Shown piece after piece: positions 17,552 through 26,084 of a DNA stretch of 64,000 nt (position 1 is its first letter; every line of letters begins with the position of its first letter). A program made the translations under genes and the position numbers. The notes under the pieces are model-generated. The model was given only the letters and a program-made list of their open reading frames with translations. It ran no database searches and was not told the DNA's origin. Origin of the DNA: Brevundimonas sp. NIBR10 (lineage in GTDB: Bacteria; Pseudomonadota; Alphaproteobacteria; Caulobacterales; Caulobacteraceae); assembly GCF_027912515.1 (NCBI RefSeq), contig NZ_CP115464.1, positions 3,263,501-3,327,500 of the forward strand, in the 5' to 3' direction.

Positions 17552-18855
17552 GGCCGCGCATCGACGAGGGTCGCGCTCGACCCCGCCCCCTGCCCCGGCG
17601 TCGATCCACCGGGGTCACGCACCAGGGTCCACAGGACGACTGCGCCCAGCAGATCCAGCACCGCCAGGGCGATGAAGAAGGGGGTGTATCCCACCGTCAT
17701 GACCAGCCCGCCGATCAGCAGCGAGAACAGCAGAACCCCCAGATTGCCCATGGTCCCGGCCATGCCTGTGACGGTGGCGACCTCGTTCCTTCGGAACAGA
17801 TCCGACGACATGGTGATGACCGTCACCGACAGGGTCTGGTGCGCGAAGCCGCCCAGGCACAGCAGCAGGATGGCCAGATAGGGGCTGTCGACCATGCCGA
17901 CGAAGGCCACGCCGATCATCAGCACGGCCCCGACCGTAAAGGCCCACCGGCGGGCGTCGATCAGCTTGACGCCCCGCTTTTGCAGGAACAGCACGACGCT
18001 GGGCCCGAACAGACAGCCCAGGTCGGCCGCCACGAAGGGCAGCCAGGCGAACAGGGCGATCTGCTTCAGGTCGAACCCGCGCACGGTCGTCAGGTACAGC
18101 GGCACCCAGAAGGCCAGCGTCCCCCAGGTCGGATCGGCCAGAAACCGCGGCAGGGCGATGCCCCAGAAATTGCGCTGGCGCAGAAGTCGCAGGATCGACG
18201 GCCGGGTCCCGTCGCTGAGCGTATGGGCTTCGCGCCCCTCCACGATCTCGGCCCGCTCAGCCTCCGACAGCGCGGGATGACGTTCCGGCGCACGATAACA
18301 GACCAGCCAGAGCACGACCCAGACCAGGCCCAGAGCCCCCGTGATCACGAAGGCCGCCTGCCAGTTGTAGGTCAGGATGGCCCAGGCCACGAGCGGCGGG
18401 GCCAGCATCGATCCGACCGAGGCGCCCATGTTGAACACCCCGCCCGCCATGCCCCGCTCGCGCGCCGGAAACCACTCGGAGACCGCCTTCATCCCGGCCG
18501 GATTGGCCGAGCCCTCAGCCAGACCGAGCAGGCCCCGCAATCCCGCCAGCATCGGCCAGCTGTTGGCCAGCCCATGGGCGATGGTGATCAGCGACCAGGC
18601 CGTCGCGAACAGGGCGAAACCCGTCCTCAGGCCCAAGGTGTCCAGCACGAACCCGCACAGCGGCTGCATCATGATGCCGAGCTGGAAGGCGCTGGTGATG
18701 TAGGAATACTGCTGGGTCGTGATGCCCAGTTCGGTGTTCAGGGTCGGGGCCGCGACGCCCAGCGTGCTGCGCGACAGATAGTTGAGGATCGCCCCCAGCA
18801 TGACCAGGCCGATGATCCACCAGCGCAGTTTCACGCCGAACAGCCCCCGCCCCAT
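17548..18855 (-). CDS. MFS transporter, ExuT-like ACS family
   Basis: 435-residue, 12-helix carrier with the ACS helix-1 pattern (ILNYLSRSTLGVAAP), GFVLDTLGLRTG at the motif-A loop, and GLLGLAEGSANPAGMKAVSEWFP in helix 4. It resembles hexuronate transporters. The adjacent cytoplasmic GH43 suggests its cargo may be a xylo-oligosaccharide or aldobiouronic acid. It is preceded by GH51 with a 4-base gap and overlaps GH43 by 4 bases, so it sits mid-operon. Confidence 0.85.
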   Translation of the reverse strand: MGRGLFGVKLRWWIIGLVMLGAILNYLSRSTLGVAAPTLNTELGITTQQYSYITSAFQLGIMMQPLCGFVLDTLGLRTGFALFATAWSLITIAHGLANSWPMLAGLRGLLGLAEGSANPAGMKAVSEWFPARERGMAGGVFNMGASVGSMLAPPLVAWAILTYNWQAAFVITGALGLVWVVLWLVCYRAPERHPALSEAERAEIVEGREAHTLSDGTRPSILRLLRQRNFWGIALPRFLADPTWGTLAFWVPLYLTTVRGFDLKQIALFAWLPFVAADLGCLFGPSVVLFLQKRGVKLIDARRWAFTVGAVLMIGVAFVGMVDSPYLAILLLCLGGFAHQTLSVTVITMSSDLFRRNEVATVTGMAGTMGNLGVLLFSLLIGGLVMTVGYTPFFIALAVLDLLGAVVLWTLVRDPGGSTPGQGAGSSATLVDARP

Positions 18856-18859
18856 GGCC

Positions 18860-20458
18860 CTACTGTACCTTGACGACGGCGACGGAGCGCGGCGAAAGGT
18901 CGAAGGTCATCTGGCCGTTCGAGACCCGTCCTGCGAAGGCGACCGGCTTGACGGTGTCGGGGCTGTCGAACGTGTTGTGGCTGTCCACCGACGGCGCGGT
19001 CAGCAACCGCCCCTGTGCGGTTCCCGTCGCGCCGGGAAGCCTCAGGGTCAGCGTCAGTGGCGTGTTGGGATCGACATTGACCAGCGACAGCCACAGCGCG
19101 CCGTCCTTGTCGCGCGCCGCCACGGCGTCCGATCGCGGCAGGCTGATATCACCGAAGGTGTAGACGCCCTCGCCCAGGCTCAGCGGAACCAGGGTCGCGT
19201 CCTGGAACGGCACATACAGGTCATAGACGTGATAGGTCGGCGTCAGGACCATCCGCGGCCCATCGGTCAGGATCATCGCCTGCAAGACGTTGACCATCTG
19301 GGCGATGTTGGCGACCTGCACCCGGTCGGCATGGCGCATGAAGATATTGAGGTTCAACGCCGCGATGACGGCGTCGCGCATGGTGTTCTGCTGCTGTAGG
19401 AACCCGGGGTTGCTGCCCGGGGTCGGGTCGGCCCACAGGCCCCATTCATCGACATAGAGGGCGACCTTCCTGTCCGGATCATAGCGATCCATGATCGCCG
19501 TCTGGGCGGTGACCCAGCCTTCCATCTTCAGCGTCGCCTTGATCGCCTTGGCGTATTCGTCCTCGCCAAAGCCGACGCTCGGACCCTTGGCCTCCCAGGA
19601 ATTCGGGATGGTGTAGCCGTGCAGAGAGACGCCCTCGATGTCCCAGCTCCAGACCTTGTCCTTCCAGGCCTGCATGACCGTTTCGGTATAGTCCTCGTTG
19701 CCGCTGTCCCAGCCGACGGCAACGCGCTGCATGGCGTCGGGCCCGGTCTGGGCGGGGTTCAGATTGCGCGAATAGTGGGCGTACTGCTTCATCTCCTCGA
19801 CGTAGTGATCCGCAGACATCGCGCCGCCGCAGCCCCAGTTCTCGTTCCCCAGGCCGAGGTATTTGATCTTGTAGGGCTCGGGATGACCGTTCGCCGCCCG
19901 CTCCTGGGCCAGGGTCGTCGGCTGGTCGGCGGTCAGGTATTCGAGCCAGTCGGCGGCCTCCTGAACCGTGCCGGAGCCGACGTTCACCGACAGGAAGACC
20001 TCGGCCCCGACCTGGTCCGCGAAGTCCATGAACTCATGGGTGCCGAAGCTGTTGGGCTCGATGACATTGCCCCAGCTGGCGTTCAGTCGAGCAACCCGGT
20101 TCTCCGCCGGACCGATGCCGTCGCGCCAGTGATACTCGTCGGCGAAACACCCGCCCGGCCAGCGGATGTTGGGGGCCTTGATCGCCCGCAGCGCCTGCAC
20201 GACGTCCGTGCGGATACCCCGGACATTGGGAATGGGAGAGTCCGTGCCGACCCAGACCCCGCCGTAGATCCCGGTTCCCAGATGCTCTGCGAACTGTCCG
20301 AAGATGTTGCGATTGATGGTCGGCCCCGGCGTATCGAGGTCGATTGTGATGGCGATGGGGGACGTGGCTGCCACCTGGGCCTGTGCCGTCGGAGCGATCA
20401 GGGCGATCGCAAGGGTCGTCGCCAGAAGAGGACGCAGGGTCATGGAAATCCCGATCAT
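18860..20458 (-). CDS. Secreted GH51 alpha-L-arabinofuranosidase
   Basis: About 532-residue GH51 enzyme that removes arabinofuranosyl side chains from arabinoxylan or arabinan. It has a (beta/alpha)8 barrel with NIRWPGGCFADEYHWRDG near residue 97, acid/base Glu206 in LGLGNENWG, nucleophile Glu338 in YVDEWG, and a C-terminal beta-sandwich. Many GH51 enzymes are cytoplasmic; this one has a signal peptide ending APTAQA-Q. ATG 20458 has GAGAG 9 bases upstream; ATG 20443 is nearly as plausible. It is second in the operon headed by the GH3 gene at 23209. Confidence 0.9.
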   Translation of the reverse strand: MIGISMTLRPLLATTLAIALIAPTAQAQVAATSPIAITIDLDTPGPTINRNIFGQFAEHLGTGIYGGVWVGTDSPIPNVRGIRTDVVQALRAIKAPNIRWPGGCFADEYHWRDGIGPAENRVARLNASWGNVIEPNSFGTHEFMDFADQVGAEVFLSVNVGSGTVQEAADWLEYLTADQPTTLAQERAANGHPEPYKIKYLGLGNENWGCGGAMSADHYVEEMKQYAHYSRNLNPAQTGPDAMQRVAVGWDSGNEDYTETVMQAWKDKVWSWDIEGVSLHGYTIPNSWEAKGPSVGFGEDEYAKAIKATLKMEGWVTAQTAIMDRYDPDRKVALYVDEWGLWADPTPGSNPGFLQQQNTMRDAVIAALNLNIFMRHADRVQVANIAQMVNVLQAMILTDGPRMVLTPTYHVYDLYVPFQDATLVPLSLGEGVYTFGDISLPRSDAVAARDKDGALWLSLVNVDPNTPLTLTLRLPGATGTAQGRLLTAPSVDSHNTFDSPDTVKPVAFAGRVSNGQMTFDLSPRSVAVVKVQ

Positions 20459-20494
20459 GGTCTGAAGCTCTCTCAATGTTGCGTCGGAGCCGGG

Positions 20495-23209
20495 TCAGTT
20501 CGGCAGGGTCGTGGACCCGGTGATGACGACAGTCGCGGCTTGGCCCGGCACATCGGGCAGACCCGGTTGGCCACCGCCGAACCAGAGGCCGGCCGTGCCA
20601 GCGTCGACACGTCGGACCCCCGACGCGTCCACCGTGGACAGGCTTCGATTGTCGATGGTGAAGGAGACCCGGCGCTGCTCTCCGGCCGCCAGATGGATGC
20701 GCTGAAAGCCGACCAGCGAATGCTTCGGCGCTCCCGCGACGTCCGGTCGGCTGAGGTAAAGCTGGACGACCTCGTCCCCGGCGCGACCCCCGGCATTGGC
20801 GACCATGACGCTGGCTTCGACCGAGCCGTCGGCACTCACCCGCCGCGCTGCGACCTTCGGTTCGCTGTAGGCAAACCGGGTGTAGGACAGGCCGTGCCCG
20901 AAGGGGTACAGCACCGGCCCGTCGAAATAGCGATAGGTCCGGTCTGTCATGTCGTAGTCGGTGAAGGGCGGCAGATCGTCAGCGGACCTGTAGAAGGTCA
21001 CCGGAAGCCGGCCTGCTGGATTGACGTCCCCGGCGATGATGCGGGCGACGGCATCGCCGCCCTGACCACCCGGATACCAGGCCTCCAGGATCGCGGGCAC
21101 ATGGGCGTCGGCCCAGTTGACGCTGAGGGCGCTGCCGTTGACCAGAACCAGGACGACCGGCGTACCCGTCGAATGGACCCTCTCCAGCAGCGCCTGCTGG
21201 ACCGCAGGCAGGTCCAGACTGGTCCGGTCGCCGCCCACGAAGCCCGGGACCTCGATCGCCATTTCCTCGCCTTCGAGCTGCGAGGTCAGTCCCGCGACGA
21301 AGATGACGACGTCCGCATTGCGGGCGGCCTGCGTCGCCGCAGCGGCTCCGGGATCGGAGGGAAGGCTCCACAACAGTCCCTCATTGCCCTCGGTGGCGCG
21401 CTGGAAAGCCTCGACGCGGATACGATAGGTCTGGCCACGCGACAGCTGAACCTTGCCCGCCGCGATGGACGGCCGCCAATCGACCCCCCAGGCATCGACG
21501 ACGGGCTTGTCGTCGATGAAGATCCGGTACCCCCCGTTGGCGTCATAGCGGAAGACGTGCTCGCCATCCTCGGACGCCTTCAGGAAGCCGCTGAAACGCA
21601 CGGCACCGCTCTGCATTTCGCCCGACCACCGGTACCGGGGCTCTCCGATCGGCATGGTCTCGATCGGAGGGGTGGCAAAGGTGCGATCCGCAAAGCGTTC
21701 GAGTGTCAGGCCGCTGGTTCGGCACTCCGCATCGGCGCACAGGACCGCGTCCGGCACGGGCACCAGCGCAGGATCGATCAGGCCCGTTCCCTCGGCAAAG
21801 GTGATCTCCGCGTCGGGAAATCGCCGACGAATGCCGTCCAGTATGGTCACCGGCTGTGACGGCTCCCCGTTGTAGTTTCCGACCAGGGCCGCCTGGCTGT
21901 CGGCATTGGGGCCGATCACGGCGATCCGGCGGACGTTCTCGTCCAGCGGCAGCAACCCGTCGTTCTTGAGCAGGACCATGGCCGCCTCGGCCGTCGCGAG
22001 AGCCAGCGCCCGCCCCGCCTCCGTGTCGAAGTCGGCGGCCGTGATCGAAGGGAAGACACGGGCAGCGTCGTCGAACTGTCCCAGCCTGACCCTGGCCGTG
22101 AACAGGCGCACCAGCGACCGGTCGATCGTCGCCTCAGACAGCAGCCCCTCCCTGACCGACTGAACGATATGCTCGCCTTCCACCGGGCCGCCGCAGATCA
22201 GGTCCATGCCCGCATCGAAGGCTGCGGCCACGCCCGCTTCCGGCGTGGCTGAATACCCGTGATGGTCCGGCCGATAGATGTCGGCGACCGCCTCGCAGTC
22301 GGAAACGACATAGCCGTCGAACTTCCAGTCGCGGCGCAGGTAGTCGGTCAGCAGGGATCGGCTGGCACAGGCCGGCACGCCGTCCACCGCGTTATAGGCG
22401 CACATGATCGACCCGGCCTGGCCTTCGATCACGGTGGCCCGGAACGCCGGTAGATAGGTGTCGGCGAGATCGCGGGCGCTCGGGTGGATGTCGTCCCGGT
22501 GGCGACTGGCCTCCGGCCCGGAATGAACGGCGAAATGCTTCGGTGTCGCGATGGTTCGGTAATAGTCCGGTTTTTCCCCTTGCAGGCCGCGAACGAAGGC
22601 CACCCCCAACCGTGCGCTCAGATAGGGATCCTCACCGTAGGTCTCCTGACCGCGGCCCCAGCGGGGATCACGAAAGATGTTGACGTTGGGCGACCAGACC
22701 GTCAGCCCGGCGAACCAGTCGGACCCGCCGAAACGATGGCGCTCGGCCAGGTGCTTGGCGCGGAACTCGACGCCGATCAGGTCAGCGACGGTATGAATTC
22801 TGGCCATGTCGAACGTCGCGGCCAGGCCGATCGCCTGAGGGAATACGGTGGCATAGCCCGCCGCCGCTACCCCGTGCAGGCCTTCATTCCACCAGTTGTA
22901 CTCACGCACCTGAAGGCGGGGAATTGCCGGGGCGTCGTTCAGAAGTTGTGACGCCTTCTCTTCCAAAGTCATGCGGGACACCAGATCGGCGGCGCGCTCG
23001 GCGGCCGGCCTGGCGTTGTCCTGATAGGATGGAAGGGTGGCTCCGGGCAGTTGGGCGTGCGCGTTCGGTGCCAGGACGAATGCGCCGATCAGGGTCATCC
23101 AGGCGATGACGGATCCATAACGGTTGAACCCGGCACGCTCCTGTTCGCGACCGACCGACGCAGGCGTGACCCCGCCTGTCATCGCAGGACGATCTCGACA
23201 AAATCTCAC
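20495..23209 (-). CDS. Secreted GH3 enzyme with a PA14 insert, probable beta-xylosidase
   Basis: 904-residue GH3 enzyme. The N-domain carries EYNWWNEGLHGVA near residue 107, NIFRDPRWGRGQETYGEDPYL near 177 and the nucleophile Asp in VVSDCEA near 310. These are features of xylan 1,4-beta-xylosidases of the plant/fungal-like branch. A PA14 carbohydrate-binding domain interrupts the C-domain (about residues 490-600), and a fibronectin-III-like end follows. GTG 23209 has GGGGAGG at good spacing; the signal anchor lies about 40 residues in. It heads an operon with GH51, MFS, GH43 and the Gfo-type gene, behind a TTGTCAGAC element. Confidence 0.9.
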   Translation of the reverse strand: MRFCRDRPAMTGGVTPASVGREQERAGFNRYGSVIAWMTLIGAFVLAPNAHAQLPGATLPSYQDNARPAAERAADLVSRMTLEEKASQLLNDAPAIPRLQVREYNWWNEGLHGVAAAGYATVFPQAIGLAATFDMARIHTVADLIGVEFRAKHLAERHRFGGSDWFAGLTVWSPNVNIFRDPRWGRGQETYGEDPYLSARLGVAFVRGLQGEKPDYYRTIATPKHFAVHSGPEASRHRDDIHPSARDLADTYLPAFRATVIEGQAGSIMCAYNAVDGVPACASRSLLTDYLRRDWKFDGYVVSDCEAVADIYRPDHHGYSATPEAGVAAAFDAGMDLICGGPVEGEHIVQSVREGLLSEATIDRSLVRLFTARVRLGQFDDAARVFPSITAADFDTEAGRALALATAEAAMVLLKNDGLLPLDENVRRIAVIGPNADSQAALVGNYNGEPSQPVTILDGIRRRFPDAEITFAEGTGLIDPALVPVPDAVLCADAECRTSGLTLERFADRTFATPPIETMPIGEPRYRWSGEMQSGAVRFSGFLKASEDGEHVFRYDANGGYRIFIDDKPVVDAWGVDWRPSIAAGKVQLSRGQTYRIRVEAFQRATEGNEGLLWSLPSDPGAAAATQAARNADVVIFVAGLTSQLEGEEMAIEVPGFVGGDRTSLDLPAVQQALLERVHSTGTPVVLVLVNGSALSVNWADAHVPAILEAWYPGGQGGDAVARIIAGDVNPAGRLPVTFYRSADDLPPFTDYDMTDRTYRYFDGPVLYPFGHGLSYTRFAYSEPKVAARRVSADGSVEASVMVANAGGRAGDEVVQLYLSRPDVAGAPKHSLVGFQRIHLAAGEQRRVSFTIDNRSLSTVDASGVRRVDAGTAGLWFGGGQPGLPDVPGQAATVVITGSTTLPN

Positions 23210-23249
23210 GATCGCCTCCCCGCCAGCGGACGAACTTTTATAGGTTCAA

Positions 23250-23260
23250 TTGTCAGACTT
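23250..23260. promoter_or_regulatory. Candidate FadR/GntR-type operator (TTGTCAGACTT)
   Basis: TCAGAC-core element 40 bases upstream of the GTG that starts the GH3/GH51/MFS/GH43/Gfo operon. The surrounding AT-rich bases (TTTTATAGG) make this the likely promoter. A nearby CAATTG pair flanks the site. Confidence 0.5.
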
Positions 23261-23408
23261 ATGCACGTCAATTGTTGCGCGGAACCGATTCCGGACGTTG
23301 TTCAGGAGGACGTTTCGTTTCTGCAGGGGCGAGGATCTCACCCCGCGCGGGCGCGCAGTTCGGCGTGACCCGCAAGGCCACGCCGAACACAGAGCGCCAT
23401 GATGAAAA

Positions 23409-25934
23409 CTACGGCGTTCCCGCCGGCGCGCCGACTGCCGCAGGACAGACGGTGTCGTTCTCGTTCGCTGCGAGCTGGACCTCGGAGATCGAAAGAGTCA
23501 CCGCGTTCGATGCTCGCAAGGCGAAGGGCGTGTCGACGGCGGCCACCCTGGCTCCGGCAGCCCGCAAACACGACAGTTCCACCTTGATCATCCGCCACTC
23601 GCCCAGGGGTGCGGCGGCCAGGGTCGGGGTCAGATCGACCGAGCCCCCACCAATGGCGAGGCTGACGGTCCCGGCCGGACGAGCATCGACGCGATAGCGG
23701 AAGGACAAGGCCATCTCGCCATTGGTCTGGCGCGTCAGATCGACGGCCGGACCCTTGATCGAAACGGACGCGGGGCCCGTTCCGTTGAAGACGAACTGTC
23801 GTGCGCTTTCCTGAGCGAGATCATCGACGGCGCCCGTGGTGACATGCTTGTCCGGGCTCTCGCCATCGGCGCTGACGGCCAGTTGAGCCTCGCCTCCGGC
23901 GTCGCTGAGAACCAGAGTCCATGGCGCGACCAGCTTCCCGTCGACCAGGTACCGATCCACGCTAGAGGCGCTGGCGGTCACGCCCGAGACTTCGGACAGC
24001 TGCGGAACCGATCCGGCCGCAGCATAGGTCAGGCCATAGCCATAGGCGAACTGCGGATCGTAACCCGGATCGCCGACGTTCAGCGGCGCGCCGGTCGCCA
24101 GACGCGGCCAAGAGAAGGACAATTTCCCAGTGAAGTCATGCCGCGCCTTGCCCTGGGCGTCACCGATCAGGACGTCGGCGACGCCGCCGCCTTCACTGCC
24201 GGGCAGCCAGGCCGCGACGAAGGCGTCCGACTGGTTGATCTCGGGGTTCGTCCAAAGCGGGCGGCCGGAGAGGAAGACAGACACCGTCGGAATGCCGGCG
24301 GCCTTCAGCTTGCGCAGGGTTTCCAGCGGGCCTTCCGGTCGGAAATCCAGATCCGGAACATCACCCTGGAACTCGGCATAGGGGGTCTCGCCGAAGACGA
24401 CGATGGCCACGTCGGGCTTGTCGGTGAACGCGCCGTCGACGCTCAACTGAGCCGAGCCGCCGGCCTCGGTGACCGCCGCCTTTATGCCGTCCCAGATCGA
24501 CTCGCCGTTCGGGAAATCGGCCTTGCTGTTGCCGGTCCCCTGCCACGTCAGGGTCCAGCCACCCGCCGCCTGACCGATGTCGTCGGCTGAACCCGCGACC
24601 AGGACCCTGGCGCCGGCGCGGATCGGCAGGACCGAGCCCTCGTTCTTGAGCAGGACCAGGGACTGACGGACGGCCTGGCGAGCCAGCGCGCGGTGTTCGG
24701 GCGATCCCAGTACCTCGAGCCGGCCTTCCACGGGCCGCTCATTGCGGAAAAGACCGGTCTTGACCTTGGCTCTCAGGATGCGCGTCACGGCCTCATCCAG
24801 ACGCTGTGCCGAAATCTCGCCGGAGCGCACCTGGGCCAGGGTACTGGCATACAGCGGCTTCCAGCTGTCGGGGGCCATCAGCATGTCGATCCCGGCGTTG
24901 ACGGCCAGCGCGCAGCTCTCGTTGGTGCAGCCCGGCAACTGGCCGTGGGCGTTCCAGTCGGATACCACGAAGCCGTCGAAGCCGAGCGGTCCATGCAGGA
25001 CGTCGCGCAGGATGGTCGGATTGCCGGAATGCTTGACGCCGTTCCAGCTCGAGAAACTGGCCATGACCGACAGGACGCCCGCGTCGATCGCCGCCGGATA
25101 GCCCCCCAGATGGATGTCGATCAGACCCTGTTCGGAACCCTGGTAATCGCCCTGATCCGTACCGCCCTGGGTGCCGCCGTCCGCCAGGTAGTGTTTCGCG
25201 GACCCCGCGATATGCCCCGGCTCCAGCGGATGGTCCGCAGAGAGTTCGCCCTGCAAGCCCAGGGTCATCGGGCCGGCATAGGCGCGCTGGATTTCCGGCG
25301 TCTCGCCATAGCCTTCATAGGTCCGGCCCCAGCGGTCGTCGCGAGGCACGGCCAGGGTCGGACCGAAGGTCCAGTCGGCACCGGTGGCGGCGACTTCCAG
25401 CGCGGTGGCCTCGCCTATGCGACGGATCAGTTCGGGATCGCGCGCGGCCCCCAGGCCGATGTTGTGCGGAAAGATCGTCGCGCCGACGACGTTATTGTGC
25501 CCGTGGACAGCGTCGATCCCATAGATCAGGGGAATGCGCGCACCGGGTCGGTCCGCCGCTGCTGCCCTGAAGGCCCGGGCCAGATCGACCCAGGCCTGGG
25601 CGCTGGCCCGGTCATTGCCGCCGGGAGCCGAGTTTCCTCCCGCCAGAATCGATCCCAGCGGGTATGTGGCGAGGTCCGCGGGCGTGATCGAGGCGATGTC
25701 CGCCTGGATGATCTGGCCGACCTTTTCCTCGATCGTCATCCGCTTCAACAGGTCGGCGACGAAGGCCTCGGTCGCCGGGTCGCTCATCGCATCTGGCGAG
25801 GCGGCTTTCGGCCAGAGGTCCGGATGGGCCGTCGATGCCGCCGGGACGGTCGGCGACGACGCTGTCTGGGCCAGCACGACGCCCGGGCCGCACAGCGCCG
25901 AGGTCAGCATCAGGAGAGTTGTGAATGCCCGCAT
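23409..25934 (-). CDS. Secreted GH3 exo-beta-glucanase (ExoP-like)
   Basis: 841-residue GH3 enzyme similar in architecture to marine ExoP exo-1,3/1,4-beta-glucanase. It has a signal peptide ending GVVLA-Q, then GRTYEGYGETPEI near residue 205 and AKHYLADGGTQGGTDQGD near 248. The nucleophile Asp lies in FVVSDWNAHG near 320. A C-terminal beta-sandwich of about 170 residues (DLTRQTNGEMALSFRYRV) is diagnostic of this branch. It trims glucose from beta-glucans and likely pairs with the GH9 enzyme. It is transcribed alone; the gap upstream has two palindromes. Confidence 0.88.
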   Translation of the reverse strand: MRAFTTLLMLTSALCGPGVVLAQTASSPTVPAASTAHPDLWPKAASPDAMSDPATEAFVADLLKRMTIEEKVGQIIQADIASITPADLATYPLGSILAGGNSAPGGNDRASAQAWVDLARAFRAAAADRPGARIPLIYGIDAVHGHNNVVGATIFPHNIGLGAARDPELIRRIGEATALEVAATGADWTFGPTLAVPRDDRWGRTYEGYGETPEIQRAYAGPMTLGLQGELSADHPLEPGHIAGSAKHYLADGGTQGGTDQGDYQGSEQGLIDIHLGGYPAAIDAGVLSVMASFSSWNGVKHSGNPTILRDVLHGPLGFDGFVVSDWNAHGQLPGCTNESCALAVNAGIDMLMAPDSWKPLYASTLAQVRSGEISAQRLDEAVTRILRAKVKTGLFRNERPVEGRLEVLGSPEHRALARQAVRQSLVLLKNEGSVLPIRAGARVLVAGSADDIGQAAGGWTLTWQGTGNSKADFPNGESIWDGIKAAVTEAGGSAQLSVDGAFTDKPDVAIVVFGETPYAEFQGDVPDLDFRPEGPLETLRKLKAAGIPTVSVFLSGRPLWTNPEINQSDAFVAAWLPGSEGGGVADVLIGDAQGKARHDFTGKLSFSWPRLATGAPLNVGDPGYDPQFAYGYGLTYAAAGSVPQLSEVSGVTASASSVDRYLVDGKLVAPWTLVLSDAGGEAQLAVSADGESPDKHVTTGAVDDLAQESARQFVFNGTGPASVSIKGPAVDLTRQTNGEMALSFRYRVDARPAGTVSLAIGGGSVDLTPTLAAAPLGEWRMIKVELSCLRAAGARVAAVDTPFALRASNAVTLSISEVQLAANENDTVCPAAVGAPAGTP

Positions 25935-26029
25935 TGGCTTCGTCCCTTTTTACGGGCTCCTTGGCCGGATTCATCCGGCACGGTGCCACTTGTTCAACAC
26001 GTCCGGACCTGCGGATTCGGACCAATCGA

Positions 26030-26041
26030 GATAGCGCTATC
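26030..26041. promoter_or_regulatory. Candidate LacI operator, xyl-box-like (GATAGCGCTATC)
   Basis: Perfect 12-base palindrome with the TAGCGCTA core, 96 bases upstream of the ExoP-like GH3 ATG and just past the end of the hybrid kinase gene. The core matches the xyl-box described in Xanthomonas (TGGTAGCGCTAACA). Confidence 0.6.
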
Positions 26042-26068
26042 ACCAAAAAAAGATCGCTGCATCAAAAT

Positions 26069-26082
26069 TGACAGCGTTGTCA
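26069..26082. promoter_or_regulatory. Second LacI-type palindrome (TGACAGCGTTGTCA)
   Basis: Near-perfect inverted repeat with one mismatch, 27 bases from the TAGCGCTA site, in front of the ExoP-like GH3 gene. It resembles GACAACGTTGTC at 13374, suggesting one regulator for both GH3 genes. It abuts the kinase stop codon at 26085. Confidence 0.5.
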
Positions 26083-26084
26083 CG

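Noticed and set aside
20455..20465. CTTCAGACCAT before the GH51 gene as an operator
   Set aside because: The arms are not symmetric and the gene is inside an operon with its own upstream site.
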